A DNA stretch of 64,000 nt from Varunaivibrio sulfuroxidans (GCF_029318635.1 NZ_CP119676.1:248001-312000); one strand, 5' to 3'; positions 12,001-18,626 are shown, counted from the stretch's first letter. A program made the numbers and translations. Notes: generated from the sequence alone by a model not told the origin.

Positions 12001-15000
12001 GGACAACGGCGACGGGACGTGGACGCTAAGCCCGGGCCAGTTGAGCGGTCTGAGCCTGACGCCGCCGGCGGACTTCAACGGGAACATCGATCTGAGCGTA
12101 TCGGCGACGGCGACGGACGGCGCGGACACGGCGACGACGAACGCGGGCCTGACGGTAAGCGTGACGCCGGTCGCGGACGCGCCCGCGTTGGTGACGACGC
12201 CGGCGACGGGATCGGAAGACACGGCGATCGCGCTGCACATCGGGGCGACGGTGCCGGGAAGCACGGAGACGGTGTCCTCGCTGACCATCGGCGGGGTTCC
12301 GGACGGTGCGCATCTATCGGCGGGGACGGACAACGGCGACGGGACGTGGACGCTGAGCCCGGGTCAGTTGAACGGTCTGAGCCTGACGCCGCCGCACGAC
12401 TACAGCGGTACGCTTGATTTGAGCGTATCGGCGACCTCGACGGACGGCGGGGCGACGAGCGGCAACGTCGCGGTGACGGTGACGCCGGTCGCGGACGCGC
12501 CGGATGTGACGGTTGCGCCGGTGACGGGACTTGAGGATCACGCGATCGCGCTCAACGTCCAGGCGGCGCTGACGGACACGGACGGCTCGGAGAGCCTGTC
12601 GGTGACCATCGGCGGAGTTCCGGACGGTGCGCATCTATCGGCGGGGACGGACAACGGCGACGGGACGTGGACGCTAAGCCCGGGCCAGTTGAGCGGTCTG
12701 AGCCTGACGCCGCCGGCGGACTTCAACGGGAACATCGATCTGAGCGTATCGGCGACGGCGACGGACGGCGCGGACACGGCGACGACGAACGCGGGCCTGA
12801 CGGTAAGCGTGACGCCGGTCGCGGACGCGCCCGCGTTGGTGACGACGCCGGCGACGGGATCGGAAGACACGGCGATCGCGCTGCACATCGGGGCGACGGT
12901 GCCGGGAAGCACGGAGACGGTGTCCTCGCTGACCATCGGCGGGGTTCCGTCGGGCGCGCATCTATCGGCGGGAACGGACAACGGCGACGGGACGTGGACG
13001 CTGAGCCCGGGTCAGCTGAACGGTCTGAGCCTGACGCCGCCGCACGACTACAGCGGTACGCTTGATTTGAGCGTATCGGCGACCTCGACGGACGGCGGGG
13101 CGACGAGCGGCAACGTCGCGGTGACGGTGACGCCGGTCGCGGACGCGCCGGACGTGACGGTTGCGCCGGCGACGGGTCTTGAGGATCACGCGATCGCGCT
13201 CAACGTCCAGGCGGCGCTGACGGACACGGACGGCTCGGAGAGCCTGTCGGTGACCATCGGCGGAGTTCCGGACGGTGCGCATCTGATGTCGGGGACGGAT
13301 ACGATATCCGTCGTTAACGGAGAAGCCGTATTGACACCGGCTCAACTCGATAACTTGAGTATCGTTCCTCCGCATAATTCCGATGTGGACTTTAACCTAT
13401 CGGTAACGGCGACGTCGATAGATGGCGGGTCGGTTAGCGACACCCACGGCACGCTTCATGTGTCCGTAGACGCGGTTGCGGATGCGCCGATCGTTACGGC
13501 CGAGCTAGGTTCTCCGTCGGAAATATCGGATGATCATGGCGATCATTCCGCCGATGACGATCGCGATGATCATGAAGATCACGATGATCACGAAAATCAT
13601 CACGATCACGGAAGACACGACGGTGGACAAGGATCGGGCGGCGAGCATCATGTTTTAACGACCTCAGCCGACTTCTTTGTCGGAACCTCAGAAAACGAGC
13701 ATATTTACGCCAAAGCCGGGGATGACATCATTTACGGCCAGGGCGGTAATGATAAAATCGACGGAGGATCCGGGAACGATATCCTCTACGGAGGAGCCGG
13801 TAATGATAAAATAGAGGGCGGCAGCGGTAATGATATTCTTGTCGGCGGTAGCGGAAACGATAAAATAGAGGGCGGTAGCGGTAATGATATCCTTGTCAGC
13901 GGTAGCGGAAACGATACGCTGAGAGGTGGAGACGGCGTCGATACCATGGTCCTTCCGGGCAACCGTAGCGACTACGTCATCTCAGATCATGGACAAGGAA
14001 ATAATCACGCTTTTATTGTCGAGCACGTGAACGGCGGCCTTTTGGACAGTGGCACGGACAATGTGAAGGGGGTTGAGTATTTCCAATTTTTGGACGGAAA
14101 ATACGGCGCGGATCAGCTCTTAGGTTCGAATCCCTCCGTCGATGACGGGCATAACCACGGCCATGCCGGAGGCGGGTATGTTTACGATCTCGCTATCCAC
14201 ACGATACTGACCGACACCGACGGTTCCGAGACGCTTTCAAACGTCACCGTTTCAGGGGTTCCGGACGGTGCGCATCTGAGCGCGGGAACGGACAACGGCA
14301 ACGGATCGTGGACACTCACGCAACACGATTTGTCCGGGCTGACGCTGACCGTGAACGACAATGTCGAGCATAATTTCGCGCTGGATATTTCCGCCACCTC
14401 GACGGAAGCGGATGGCGGCAGTTCGGCGACAACGCTGACGACCTTGAATGTCGATGTCCCCAACGCCGATCACGGCGCGGTTCTGACCGGTGGCGACGGC
14501 TCCGATACCCTGGTTGGCGATGGTGGGGCGAATGTCCTCGATGGCGGACACGGCGCCGACTTGCTGAGCGGCGGTGGCGGTAACGATACGTTGATGTATT
14601 CCGACGATGGAAACTGGAGTCATCATTATGGCGCACTCAACGTGGGCAGCCCCGGCCATGAAGGTAGTGGGCAGTTTGTTAATATCGCTGGTGAAAACCA
14701 GAGCCATGACGTGTTTCACGGCGGCGAGGGGTATGACACGCTGAAGATGACCGACGGAAACGATGCATTGTTCCTGGATGATAGCCATAGTGCGTCCCCG
14801 TCGAACGGGCCTAGAATTTCAGGGATCGAGCATATTGAAGCGGGCGCGGGCAATGATGTCGTCGATCTGACCAGCCAGCATTACGATTACGGCAACGTTC
14901 AGATCGACGGAGGGTCCGGGAACGACGTGCTGTGGGCCAGTGGCGGAAACGACACGATTAACGGTGGGAGCGGCAATGACCTCATCGATGGAGGCGCCGG

Positions 15001-15382
15001 TAACGATGTCATCAGCGGTGGGGCCGGTAACGATGTTATTAGCGGCGGGGCAGGTAATGACGTACTGACCGGCGGCAGCGGAAATGACGCCTTTATCTTT
15101 AACGCCGACAGCGGCAAGGATATCATCACCGACATCATGACCGATCACAACACACTGGTATTTGAGGGGAAGGAATTTAACGCCGAACATCTGAGCTTTA
15201 GCGCAAATGATGCGGGAGATGTCGTGGTTTCGTTCGGCGGCAAGGATGCGCCTGATGTATCGGTAACCTTGGACGGCGTGAAAATGGCGGACAATCAGGA
15301 TCTGGCGTCGGGACACGGCTATAGCGTTTCCGAGAGCGGCGACAACATGTCGGTGACCCTCGACCACCATCATCAGGGATGA
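3032..15382 (+). CDS. Giant LapA-like RTX adhesin (4116 aa) with FecR-like N-terminal module and cadherin-like repeats
   Basis: A surface adhesin predicted to leave by type I secretion. Order of parts: an N-terminal module (residues about 112-285) beginning with an LapA-like stretch (QVEKVAGTVVAIHADGTR, then GDILETGAHGAIGVILADE) and running into an FecR-like segment with NTPVGTIGIRGTQV; a Pro/Ala-rich linker with T356-A-A-G359, the context cut by LapG in LapA; one diverged cadherin-like module (about residues 455-565); thirteen 216-residue repeats (566-3373), each two cadherin-like modules of 110 and 106 residues; a partial fourteenth; a His/Asp-rich strip (3500-3540); RTX blocks around 3560-3645, 3820-3855 and 3959-4021; and a C-terminal secretion region. 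It has no cysteine-rich or signal-peptide region, as expected for a type I substrate. The exporter (44.7-48.5 kb), a TolC homologue (56.5 kb) and a LapG-type protease (17.9 kb) are in the window. Its ligand is unknown. Confidence 0.9.
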   Translation: MVTTTDSAGSVGAGEATSTYVVDSAGTPQVLVPDGLNPSLATFGQDGADLVMTWPDGVQVTVRGYFETEHPPELVSNSGVHIPGDLAARLAGPSAPGQTAQAGEGVAHQPIGQVEKVAGTVVAIHADGTRVELHPGSPVFQGDILETGAHGAIGVILADETTFSMADNGRMVLDEMVYDPGTQDGSVSLSVVQGVFTFVSGQVAKTNPDAMALNTPVGTIGIRGTQVGLDLGDGHNLHVVLMQESDGFVGEVVVHNAGGTAVLNGTNEYTTLTSFNLAPSQPIILDNQSLMNEFGAALRSLPLQFENVNDFGLQTQVISSDHGIADFAAVGQDAPNHHGAPVAADANATDLASFQTAAGPTAGQPQTENISITQDGSRVGLGSISPLQSDPSGVVVPTDQGPAFAPGPASQVPSGPETQPSPPTTNGPSAAPQPGGNGAPYVPPTPPTPTATATTPAVAAVSVDSASGSEDKPIPLSVHASVPGGGDTIAQITITGVPSGAHLSAGTDNGNGSWTLSPAQLAGLTLTPAQDYSGNLSLSVTATTTGGVSAVSQGSVTVTPVADAPDVTVAPVTGLEDHAIALNVQAALTDTDGSESLSVTIGGVPDGAHLSAGTDNGDGTWTLSPGQLSGLSLTPPADFNGNIDLSVSATATDGADTATTNAGLTVSVTPVADAPALVTTPATGSEDTAIALHIGATVPGSTETVSSLTIGGVPDGAHLSAGTDNGDGTWTLSPGQLNGLSLTPPHDYSGTLDLSVSATSTDGGATSGNVAVTVTPVADAPDVTVAPVTGLEDHAIALNVQAALTDTDGSESLSVTIGGVPDGAHLSAGTDNGDGTWTLSPGQLSGLSLTPPADFNGNIDLSVSATATDGADTATTNAGLTVSVTPVADAPALVTTPATGSEDTAIALHIGATVPGSTETVSSLTIGGVPSGAHLSAGTDNGDGTWTLSPGQLNGLSLTPPHDYSGTLDLSVSATSTDGGATSGNVAVTVTPVADAPDVTVAPVTGLEDHAIALNVQAALTDMDGSESLSVTIGGVPDGAHLSAGTDNGDGTWTLSPGQLSGLSLTPPADFNGNIDLSVSATATDGADTATTNAGLTVSVTPVADAPALVTTPATGSEDTAIALHIGATVPGSTETVSSLTIGGVPDGAHLSAGTDNGDGTWTLSPGQLNGLSLTPPHDYSGTLDLSVSATSTDGGATSGNVAVTVTPVADAPDVTVAPVTGLEDHAIALNVQAALTDTDGSESLSVTIGGVPDGAHLSAGTDNGDGTWTLSPGQLSGLSLTPPADFNGNIDLSVSATATDGADTATTNAGLTVSVTPVADAPALVTTPATGSEDTAIALHIGATVPGSTETVSSLTIGGVPSGAHLSAGTDNGDGTWTLSPGQLNGLSLTPPHDYSGTLDLSVSATSTDGGATSGNVAVTVTPVADAPDVTVAPVTGLEDHAIALNVQAALTDTDGSESLSVTIGGVPDGAHLSAGTDNGDGTWTLSPGQLSGLSLTPPADFNGNIDLSVSATATDGADTATTNAGLTVSVTPVADAPALVTTPATGSEDTAIALHIGATVPGSTETVSSLTIGGVPDGAHLSAGTDNGDGTWTLSPGQLNGLSLTPPHDYSGTLDLSVSATSTDGGATSGNVAVTVTPVADAPDVTVAPVTGLEDHAIALNVQAALTDTDGSESLSVTIGGVPDGAHLSAGTDNGDGTWTLSPGQLSGLSLTPPADFNGNIDLSVSATATDGADTATTNAGLTVSVTPVADAPALVTTPATGSEDTAIALHIGATVPGSTETVSSLTIGGVPDGAHLSAGTDNGDGTWTLSPGQLNGLSLTPPHDYSGTLDLSVSATSTDGGATSGNVAVTVTPVADAPDVTVAPATGLEDHAIALNVQAALTDTDGSESLSVTIGGVPDGAHLSAGTDNGDGTWTLSPGQLSGLSLTPPADFNGNIDLSVSATATDGADTATTNAGLTVSVTPVADAPALVTTPATGSEDTAIALHIGATVPGSTETVSSLTIGGVPSGAHLSAGTDNGDGTWTLSPGQLNGLSLTPPHDYSGTLDLSVSATSTDGGATSGNVAVTVTPVADAPDVTVAPVTGLEDHAIALNVQAALTDTDGSESLSVTIGGVPDGAHLSAGTDNGDGTWTLSPGQLSGLSLTPPADFNGNIDLSVSATATDGADTATTNAGLTVSVTPVADAPALVTTPATGSEDTAIALHIGATVPGSTETVSSLTIGGVPSGAHLSAGTDNGDGTWTLSPGQLNGLSLTPPHDYSGTLDLSVSATSTDGGATSGNVAVTVTPVADAPDVTVAPVTGLEDHAIALNVQAALTDTDGSESLSVTIGGVPDGAHLSAGTDNGDGTWTLSPGQLSGLSLTPPADFNGNIDLSVSATATDGADTATTNAGLTVSVTPVADAPALVTTPATGSEDTAIALHIGATVPGSTETVSSLTIGGVPDGAHLSAGTDNGDGTWTLSPGQLNGLSLTPPHDYSGTLDLSVSATSTDGGATSGNVAVTVTPVADAPDVTVAPVTGLEDHAIALNVQAALTDTDGSESLSVTIGGVPDGAHLSAGTDNGDGTWTLSPGQLSGLSLTPPADFNGNIDLSVSATATDGADTATTNAGLTVSVTPVADAPALVTTPATGSEDTAIALHIGATVPGSTETVSSLTIGGVPSGAHLSAGTDNGDGTWTLSPGQLNGLSLTPPHDYSGTLDLSVSATSTDGGATSGNVAVTVTPVADAPDVTVAPVTGLEDHAIALNVQAALTDTDGSESLSVTIGGVPDGAHLSAGTDNGDGTWTLSPGQLSGLSLTPPADFNGNIDLSVSATATDGADTATTNAGLTVSVTPVADAPALVTTPATGSEDTAIALHIGATVPGSTETVSSLTIGGVPDGAHLSAGTDNGDGTWTLSPGQLNGLSLTPPHDYSGTLDLSVSATSTDGGATSGNVAVTVTPVADAPDVTVAPVTGLEDHAIALNVQAALTDTDGSESLSVTIGGVPDGAHLSAGTDNGDGTWTLSPGQLSGLSLTPPADFNGNIDLSVSATATDGADTATTNAGLTVSVTPVADAPALVTTPATGSEDTAIALHIGATVPGSTETVSSLTIGGVPDGAHLSAGTDNGDGTWTLSPGQLNGLSLTPPHDYSGTLDLSVSATSTDGGATSGNVAVTVTPVADAPDVTVAPVTGLEDHAIALNVQAALTDTDGSESLSVTIGGVPDGAHLSAGTDNGDGTWTLSPGQLSGLSLTPPADFNGNIDLSVSATATDGADTATTNAGLTVSVTPVADAPALVTTPATGSEDTAIALHIGATVPGSTETVSSLTIGGVPSGAHLSAGTDNGDGTWTLSPGQLNGLSLTPPHDYSGTLDLSVSATSTDGGATSGNVAVTVTPVADAPDVTVAPATGLEDHAIALNVQAALTDTDGSESLSVTIGGVPDGAHLMSGTDTISVVNGEAVLTPAQLDNLSIVPPHNSDVDFNLSVTATSIDGGSVSDTHGTLHVSVDAVADAPIVTAELGSPSEISDDHGDHSADDDRDDHEDHDDHENHHDHGRHDGGQGSGGEHHVLTTSADFFVGTSENEHIYAKAGDDIIYGQGGNDKIDGGSGNDILYGGAGNDKIEGGSGNDILVGGSGNDKIEGGSGNDILVSGSGNDTLRGGDGVDTMVLPGNRSDYVISDHGQGNNHAFIVEHVNGGLLDSGTDNVKGVEYFQFLDGKYGADQLLGSNPSVDDGHNHGHAGGGYVYDLAIHTILTDTDGSETLSNVTVSGVPDGAHLSAGTDNGNGSWTLTQHDLSGLTLTVNDNVEHNFALDISATSTEADGGSSATTLTTLNVDVPNADHGAVLTGGDGSDTLVGDGGANVLDGGHGADLLSGGGGNDTLMYSDDGNWSHHYGALNVGSPGHEGSGQFVNIAGENQSHDVFHGGEGYDTLKMTDGNDALFLDDSHSASPSNGPRISGIEHIEAGAGNDVVDLTSQHYDYGNVQIDGGSGNDVLWASGGNDTINGGSGNDLIDGGAGNDVISGGAGNDVISGGAGNDVLTGGSGNDAFIFNADSGKDIITDIMTDHNTLVFEGKEFNAEHLSFSANDAGDVVVSFGGKDAPDVSVTLDGVKMADNQDLASGHGYSVSESGDNMSVTLDHHHQG
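4097..4108 (+). other. Candidate LapG cleavage site (TAAG) in the adhesin
   Basis: Codons for T356-A357-A358-G359 lie in the flexible linker between the FecR-like retention module and the first cadherin-like repeat. LapG cuts Pseudomonas LapA between two alanines in a TAAG context placed the same way, after an N-terminal retention module. Other Ala-Ala pairs exist nearby (about residues 87, 343 and 329) but lack the T-AA-G context. Cleavage here is inferred, not shown. Confidence 0.55.
4727..13150 (+). repeat. Thirteen in-frame 648-bp tandem repeats inside the adhesin gene
   Basis: Exact period of 648 bp (216 codons). Units begin at 4727, 5375, 6023, 6671, 7319, 7967, 8615, 9263, 9911, 10559, 11207, 11855 and 12503. 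A truncated fourteenth starts at 13151 and diverges after about 13284. Each unit holds an A module (110 aa, starts DVTVAP) and a B module (106 aa, starts ALVTTP), both ending in VTPVADAP. Amino-acid differences are few: Asp or Ser in GVP(D/S)GAHLS of the B module (order D S D S D D S S D S D D S), Val or Ala in VAP(V/A)TGLED (Ala in units 7 and 14), and one TDMDG in unit 3. Most other changes are synonymous, which indicates strong recent homogenisation. Confidence 0.97.
13529..13651 (+). other. His/Asp-rich strip between adhesin repeats and first RTX block
   Basis: 41 codons (residues 3500-3540) containing 11 His and 13 Asp, in DDH, EDH and DHG groupings. It resembles a metal-binding or strongly acidic spacer. 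It is not part of the RTX nonapeptide pattern and has no counterpart in the 648-bp units. Confidence 0.7.
13709..13950 (+). repeat. RTX calcium-binding nonapeptide block 1
   Basis: About nine successive nonapeptides of the GGxGxDxLx type (for example GGSGNDILY, GGAGNDKIE, GGSGNDILV). Such repeats fold into a parallel beta-roll on binding extracellular calcium. One unit has SGSGND in place of GGSGND. Confidence 0.92.
14494..14598 (+). repeat. RTX block 2 (short)
   Basis: About four nonapeptide-like units (GGDGSDTLV, GDGGANVLD, GGHGADLLS, GGGGNDTLM). It follows a lone diverged cadherin-like module at about 14200-14470 that keeps GVPDGAHLSAGTDNG. Confidence 0.85.
14906..15093 (+). repeat. RTX block 3, before the C-terminal secretion region
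   Basis: Six to seven nonapeptides (GGSGNDVLW, GGSGNDLID, GGAGNDVIS twice, GGAGNDVLT, GGSGNDAFI), followed by the FNADSGKDIITDI segment that commonly precedes type I secretion signals. The final 80 codons are predicted to carry the C-terminal export signal. Confidence 0.92.
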
Positions 15383-15426
15383 TGTCAAGCCTCGCCACGC
15401 GCATGGACGAGGCAGCCATCTTAATG

Positions 15427-15463
15427 AAACGGGCCTTCTTGACTCTTCAAGAAGGCCCGTTTT
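15427..15463. terminator. Bidirectional terminator between adhesin and HD-GYP receptor
   Basis: A perfect stem of about 16 bp: AAACGGGCCTTCTTGA pairs with TCAAGAAGGCCCGTTT around CTCT. A short T-run follows on the plus strand and an A-run precedes, so it can stop both convergent genes. Confidence 0.9.
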
Positions 15464-15492
15464 CCTGCGGTTGCCTACCGTAGGGAAGGTTA

Positions 15493-17679
15493 CTACGATG
15501 TGGCGGCGGGTTTATCGCGGTAATGCGCCCATTTTTCCTTACCGCCGCGATTTTCAAGGTAATTGATCAGGGCGGAGACCGATCTACGGTCGAATTTTGT
15601 CCCGGTTTCTTCGAGGAGAATGTTCGAAACCTTTTCAAACGTCATGGCGTCGCGATAGGCGCGCGGGCTAATCATGGCGACGAAGGCGTTGGCGACGGCG
15701 AGAATGCGCGCCGTCACCAGGATCCCCTCCTGTTTCAATCCCAAGGGTCCGGTTCCCTCACAGGTTTCGCCGAGTTGACGGATGGTTTCCACGACGGGCC
15801 CTTCGAACGTGACGTCTTGAAGCAAGTCGGCGCTGACCAGGTAACTGTTGGTAACGACTTTCCGTTCCTCGTCGCTTAGGTTCCCGGTTTTGGTCAACAA
15901 CTCCGGGGGAATGAAAATTTTTCCTAGGTTCATCAGGCTTCCAGCGATATCCACCGTCTTCGTTTCAAGAGGAGAAATTTCCATTTCTTCGGCGATGGCT
16001 TTGGAAACCTGTGCGACATGCAAAGAATGGTGGGCGGAGAAAGGATCTCGGCGATCGACAACGCTGAGCAGGGTGTCGATCAACTGGCGAAGCATTTTCT
16101 CGGAACGCCGTCGTTCGCGGGTGAGCGCGGTAATATCCTCTTGGATCATCAAAATGCCCATGGGGTAATCGCGATCCCCCACAAGGGGGATATGATCGGA
16201 TTTGATCACCCGGAAATGGACCTCATCGTCCTCGTCACCAAAGGTTTGTATGTGTTGTTCCCTGCACGCATCGGGATCTTTGTTTTTTTCAAAATTCTTA
16301 AGAATTTGCGCATTGATTTCTTCATAAACGGCGGCTTTGTTTGGCCCCATCACGCTGGCCATGGTCTTGCCGATGATATCTTCGGAGGGAAGTTTGGCTT
16401 CGTGGGCGGCGAGTTCGTTCACGTAGGTATATTGACCGTTGGCATCGACCGCGATGATCGCGGTCGGTTGACTGTTGGAAATCAGGTTCATGAAGCGCGA
16501 CATATTTTTGAAGCGCTCCGAAGATATGCGAAAATTTTCGGCGGCTTGCGCGGCGCGCAGAGAACTCCCATGGCGCCACACGGCGATAATCGTGATTGTG
16601 ACACCGATGATAATGAGCACAAAAACCGTGAGGAGGGTTTTTAGGCGGGTCTCACTGGAGGCCAGCGCCTCGGAGACGTCAATTTTCCGTATCAAAATCC
16701 AAGGCGTGTTGGCGATTTTGCGTGAGACGACCAGCACATCATTGCCGGCGTAATCGCGCTTTATGGCGAAACCTCCGGGATTCTTTAGGGCGTAAGCCGA
16801 CGCCAAGTCAGGCGTTGTCATGGCCAAAGAAAGTTTGAGCGGTTTGGTGCCGTCGCCCAGAGGGGAAATATACTGAACGGTGTTTCCCTCGCGCCGGACA
16901 ATGACGGTTTCCGCCGTTTTAGTTGTTTCTCCGGGCTGAGCGAGATGAGAAAAAAGACTGCTGTCCAAGACCCGGATACCGACCACCGTCCCCAATCCGG
17001 CCGGGCCCGTCGGGTCATCTTGGATGCCGTAGATGGGAAGGACAAAGCCGATGGTCGGCAAATTGCTGGCGCCGATGTAGGCGTCGATCAGAACCGGTTC
17101 GCCGGTAAGCGCCTTGATGATGTCTTTACGTAGTTTGCCGGTAATGGGCGGCATGGAACTGGTGCTCGAAAGAGGAGCGCCCTTGGCGTCGGTGAGGCCG
17201 ATCCCGGCGATGCCAACCCGCTCGACATTGGCCGAAATTTGAGCCGCGGCGACGGGAGGAACGAAACCGTTCCGTTCCGCCGTGGCGGTCAACATGTTGC
17301 GCAGATACGTCCCTTGAGCCTCGACATCCACCCTGGCCGCTGGATCGCTTCCGGCGGCCGATAGTTCCGACATGTACAGCTGTAATGACGCGTTTTCCGC
17401 CAGTTCGCGCATGACCTTAAAGTTTTGATCGAGCCAGGCGTTGACTTCGGCCAAGCGGCTGTCGGCGACGATACCTAAACGAATTTGCCACTCTTGAAGC
17501 GTGCGTTGTCTTTCGTTTTGCACGAACTTGAAGGCGAAAAAGACCGCGATGGCAATCGCCAGCCCCATAGATATAAAAATCACCGCCATCCTTGTATTGA
17601 TGGGGCGGTTCACGCTTTCCAACTGACGCGTAGCCTTATCGCTAGCCTTGTCGCGTTCTACGGCATCCTTTACCGGCAC
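15493..17679 (-). CDS. Membrane receptor: periplasmic Cache-like sensor, PAS, degenerate HD-GYP
   Basis: 728 residues. Two membrane segments (about 31-51 and 347-368) bracket a periplasmic region of about 295 residues that resembles a double Cache sensor. A PAS domain (about 395-520, with TAIIAVDANGQYTYVNELAA) and a C-terminal HD-GYP-like domain (about 535-715) follow. HD-GYP domains hydrolyse cyclic di-GMP with metal ions. Here the HD dyad is Met583-Asn584 (MNLGKI for HDIGKI), the GYP motif reads GPL near 644, the HHE motif is absent and the later VxD is AVAN. One His of the first motif remains at about 550. Catalysis is therefore unlikely, and a ligand-sensing or docking role is inferred. 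Start GTG 17679 follows an AGGAGG. It is divergent from the LapG-type gene and convergent with the adhesin. Confidence 0.85.
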   Translation of the reverse strand: MPVKDAVERDKASDKATRQLESVNRPINTRMAVIFISMGLAIAIAVFFAFKFVQNERQRTLQEWQIRLGIVADSRLAEVNAWLDQNFKVMRELAENASLQLYMSELSAAGSDPAARVDVEAQGTYLRNMLTATAERNGFVPPVAAAQISANVERVGIAGIGLTDAKGAPLSSTSSMPPITGKLRKDIIKALTGEPVLIDAYIGASNLPTIGFVLPIYGIQDDPTGPAGLGTVVGIRVLDSSLFSHLAQPGETTKTAETVIVRREGNTVQYISPLGDGTKPLKLSLAMTTPDLASAYALKNPGGFAIKRDYAGNDVLVVSRKIANTPWILIRKIDVSEALASSETRLKTLLTVFVLIIIGVTITIIAVWRHGSSLRAAQAAENFRISSERFKNMSRFMNLISNSQPTAIIAVDANGQYTYVNELAAHEAKLPSEDIIGKTMASVMGPNKAAVYEEINAQILKNFEKNKDPDACREQHIQTFGDEDDEVHFRVIKSDHIPLVGDRDYPMGILMIQEDITALTRERRRSEKMLRQLIDTLLSVVDRRDPFSAHHSLHVAQVSKAIAEEMEISPLETKTVDIAGSLMNLGKIFIPPELLTKTGNLSDEERKVVTNSYLVSADLLQDVTFEGPVVETIRQLGETCEGTGPLGLKQEGILVTARILAVANAFVAMISPRAYRDAMTFEKVSNILLEETGTKFDRRSVSALINYLENRGGKEKWAHYRDKPAATS

Positions 17680-17939
17680 ATCGGCCTCCTGGTGAAAACG
17701 GAAATTATCTTGAATCTAGCGGATATCGCCTTGCACGCAAAGGAGAAAAGGAGGTCTCCGCATAGCCCATAGTTGTGTTTTGACGTTTGTGGGCATTTGC
17801 TGAAAAAGCTTTGACGATGTTGTAACCCCAGGTAGGTTTCATAGGAAGTCGGTATTTGTATGCGAGGGTGATCAGGGGGCGTTGCCGGTATGATCTGTTT
17901 GTTTTGTATGTGAAGCGTGTTGAGATTGTGAAACGTGAA

Positions 17940-18626
17940 ATGATATTACCCTTCATGGCGGCTTTCTCCGCGCGCGCGCTGGCCCGTGGCGCCCTGTTTT
18001 TTTTGTGTTTCACCTGTGTTTTCGTCGCCGCCCACGATGCTCAAGCGATCCAATCCCAGCCCAGTTTTTTCGGCACCAGGGAGGTAAAGTCAACCAACCT
18101 AAAACCGTTTAAAAAATGGAATGGCGCCTTGGCGCGCTTTTCCAGGGAGATGGCGATAAAAAAGAAAACGCCTTGTGGCGCGACGGAATTGAACAAATGT
18201 AATTATTTAAAATGGATGGCCTTTTTAAAAGACCTACGCGGCAAGCCACCATTGGCGCAAATCAAGGCGGTTAACAGCTACATGAACCGCGCCCCCTATA
18301 TCACCGATATGCAAAATTGGGGCGTGCAGGACTACTGGGAAACCCCCAACGAGTTCATGGCGCGTTTCGGCGATTGTGAAGATTACGCGATCGCCAAATA
18401 CATCTCATTGAAGTTCTTAGGATTCAAGGAAGACGACTTGCGCGTGGTCGCGTTGAAAGATCTTAATCTTAAAATTGGCCACGCCGTGTTGGTTGTGTTT
18501 TTCAAAGGGAAAACATTGGTGCTCGACAATCAAATCCGGCAGGTCGTGCAGGCCAGCACAATCCACCACTACCTTCCCGTTTTTTCCATCAACGCGAAGG
18601 CCTGGTGGCGGCATATCAAACCGTGA
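17940..18626 (+). CDS. LapG-type periplasmic transglutaminase-like cysteine protease
   Basis: 228 residues, family BTLCP (bacterial transglutaminase-like cysteine proteinase, PF06035), the family of LapG. An N-terminal signal sequence (about residues 13-36, ending AHDAQA) predicts periplasmic location. The catalytic triad is visible: Cys146 in FGDCEDYAIAKY, His181 in IGHAVLVV and Asp196 in VLDNQ. LapG releases LapA-type adhesins by cutting at a double alanine near their N-terminus. The giant adhesin 2.5 kb upstream has a TAAG in the matching position. The start at 17940 gives the best signal peptide, but its ribosome-binding site is poor and in-frame starts exist upstream (17856) and at 17955. 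No LapD is encoded nearby, and the divergent neighbour is the degenerate HD-GYP receptor. The calcium ligands known from LapG structures were not checked. Confidence 0.85.
   Translation: MILPFMAAFSARALARGALFFLCFTCVFVAAHDAQAIQSQPSFFGTREVKSTNLKPFKKWNGALARFSREMAIKKKTPCGATELNKCNYLKWMAFLKDLRGKPPLAQIKAVNSYMNRAPYITDMQNWGVQDYWETPNEFMARFGDCEDYAIAKYISLKFLGFKEDDLRVVALKDLNLKIGHAVLVVFFKGKTLVLDNQIRQVVQASTIHHYLPVFSINAKAWWRHIKP

Noticed and set aside
4727..13150. Array of many parallel 95-147-codon frames on both strands inside the repeats
   Set aside because: They recur every 648 bp because the DNA does, and are shadows of the adhesin gene in other frames. The array is coding tandem repeats, not CRISPR: units are 648 bp with no spacers.
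15493..17679. Active cyclic di-GMP phosphodiesterase
   Set aside because: HD dyad and GYP motif residues needed for the metal site are replaced, so hydrolysis is unlikely even though the overall domain is HD-GYP.
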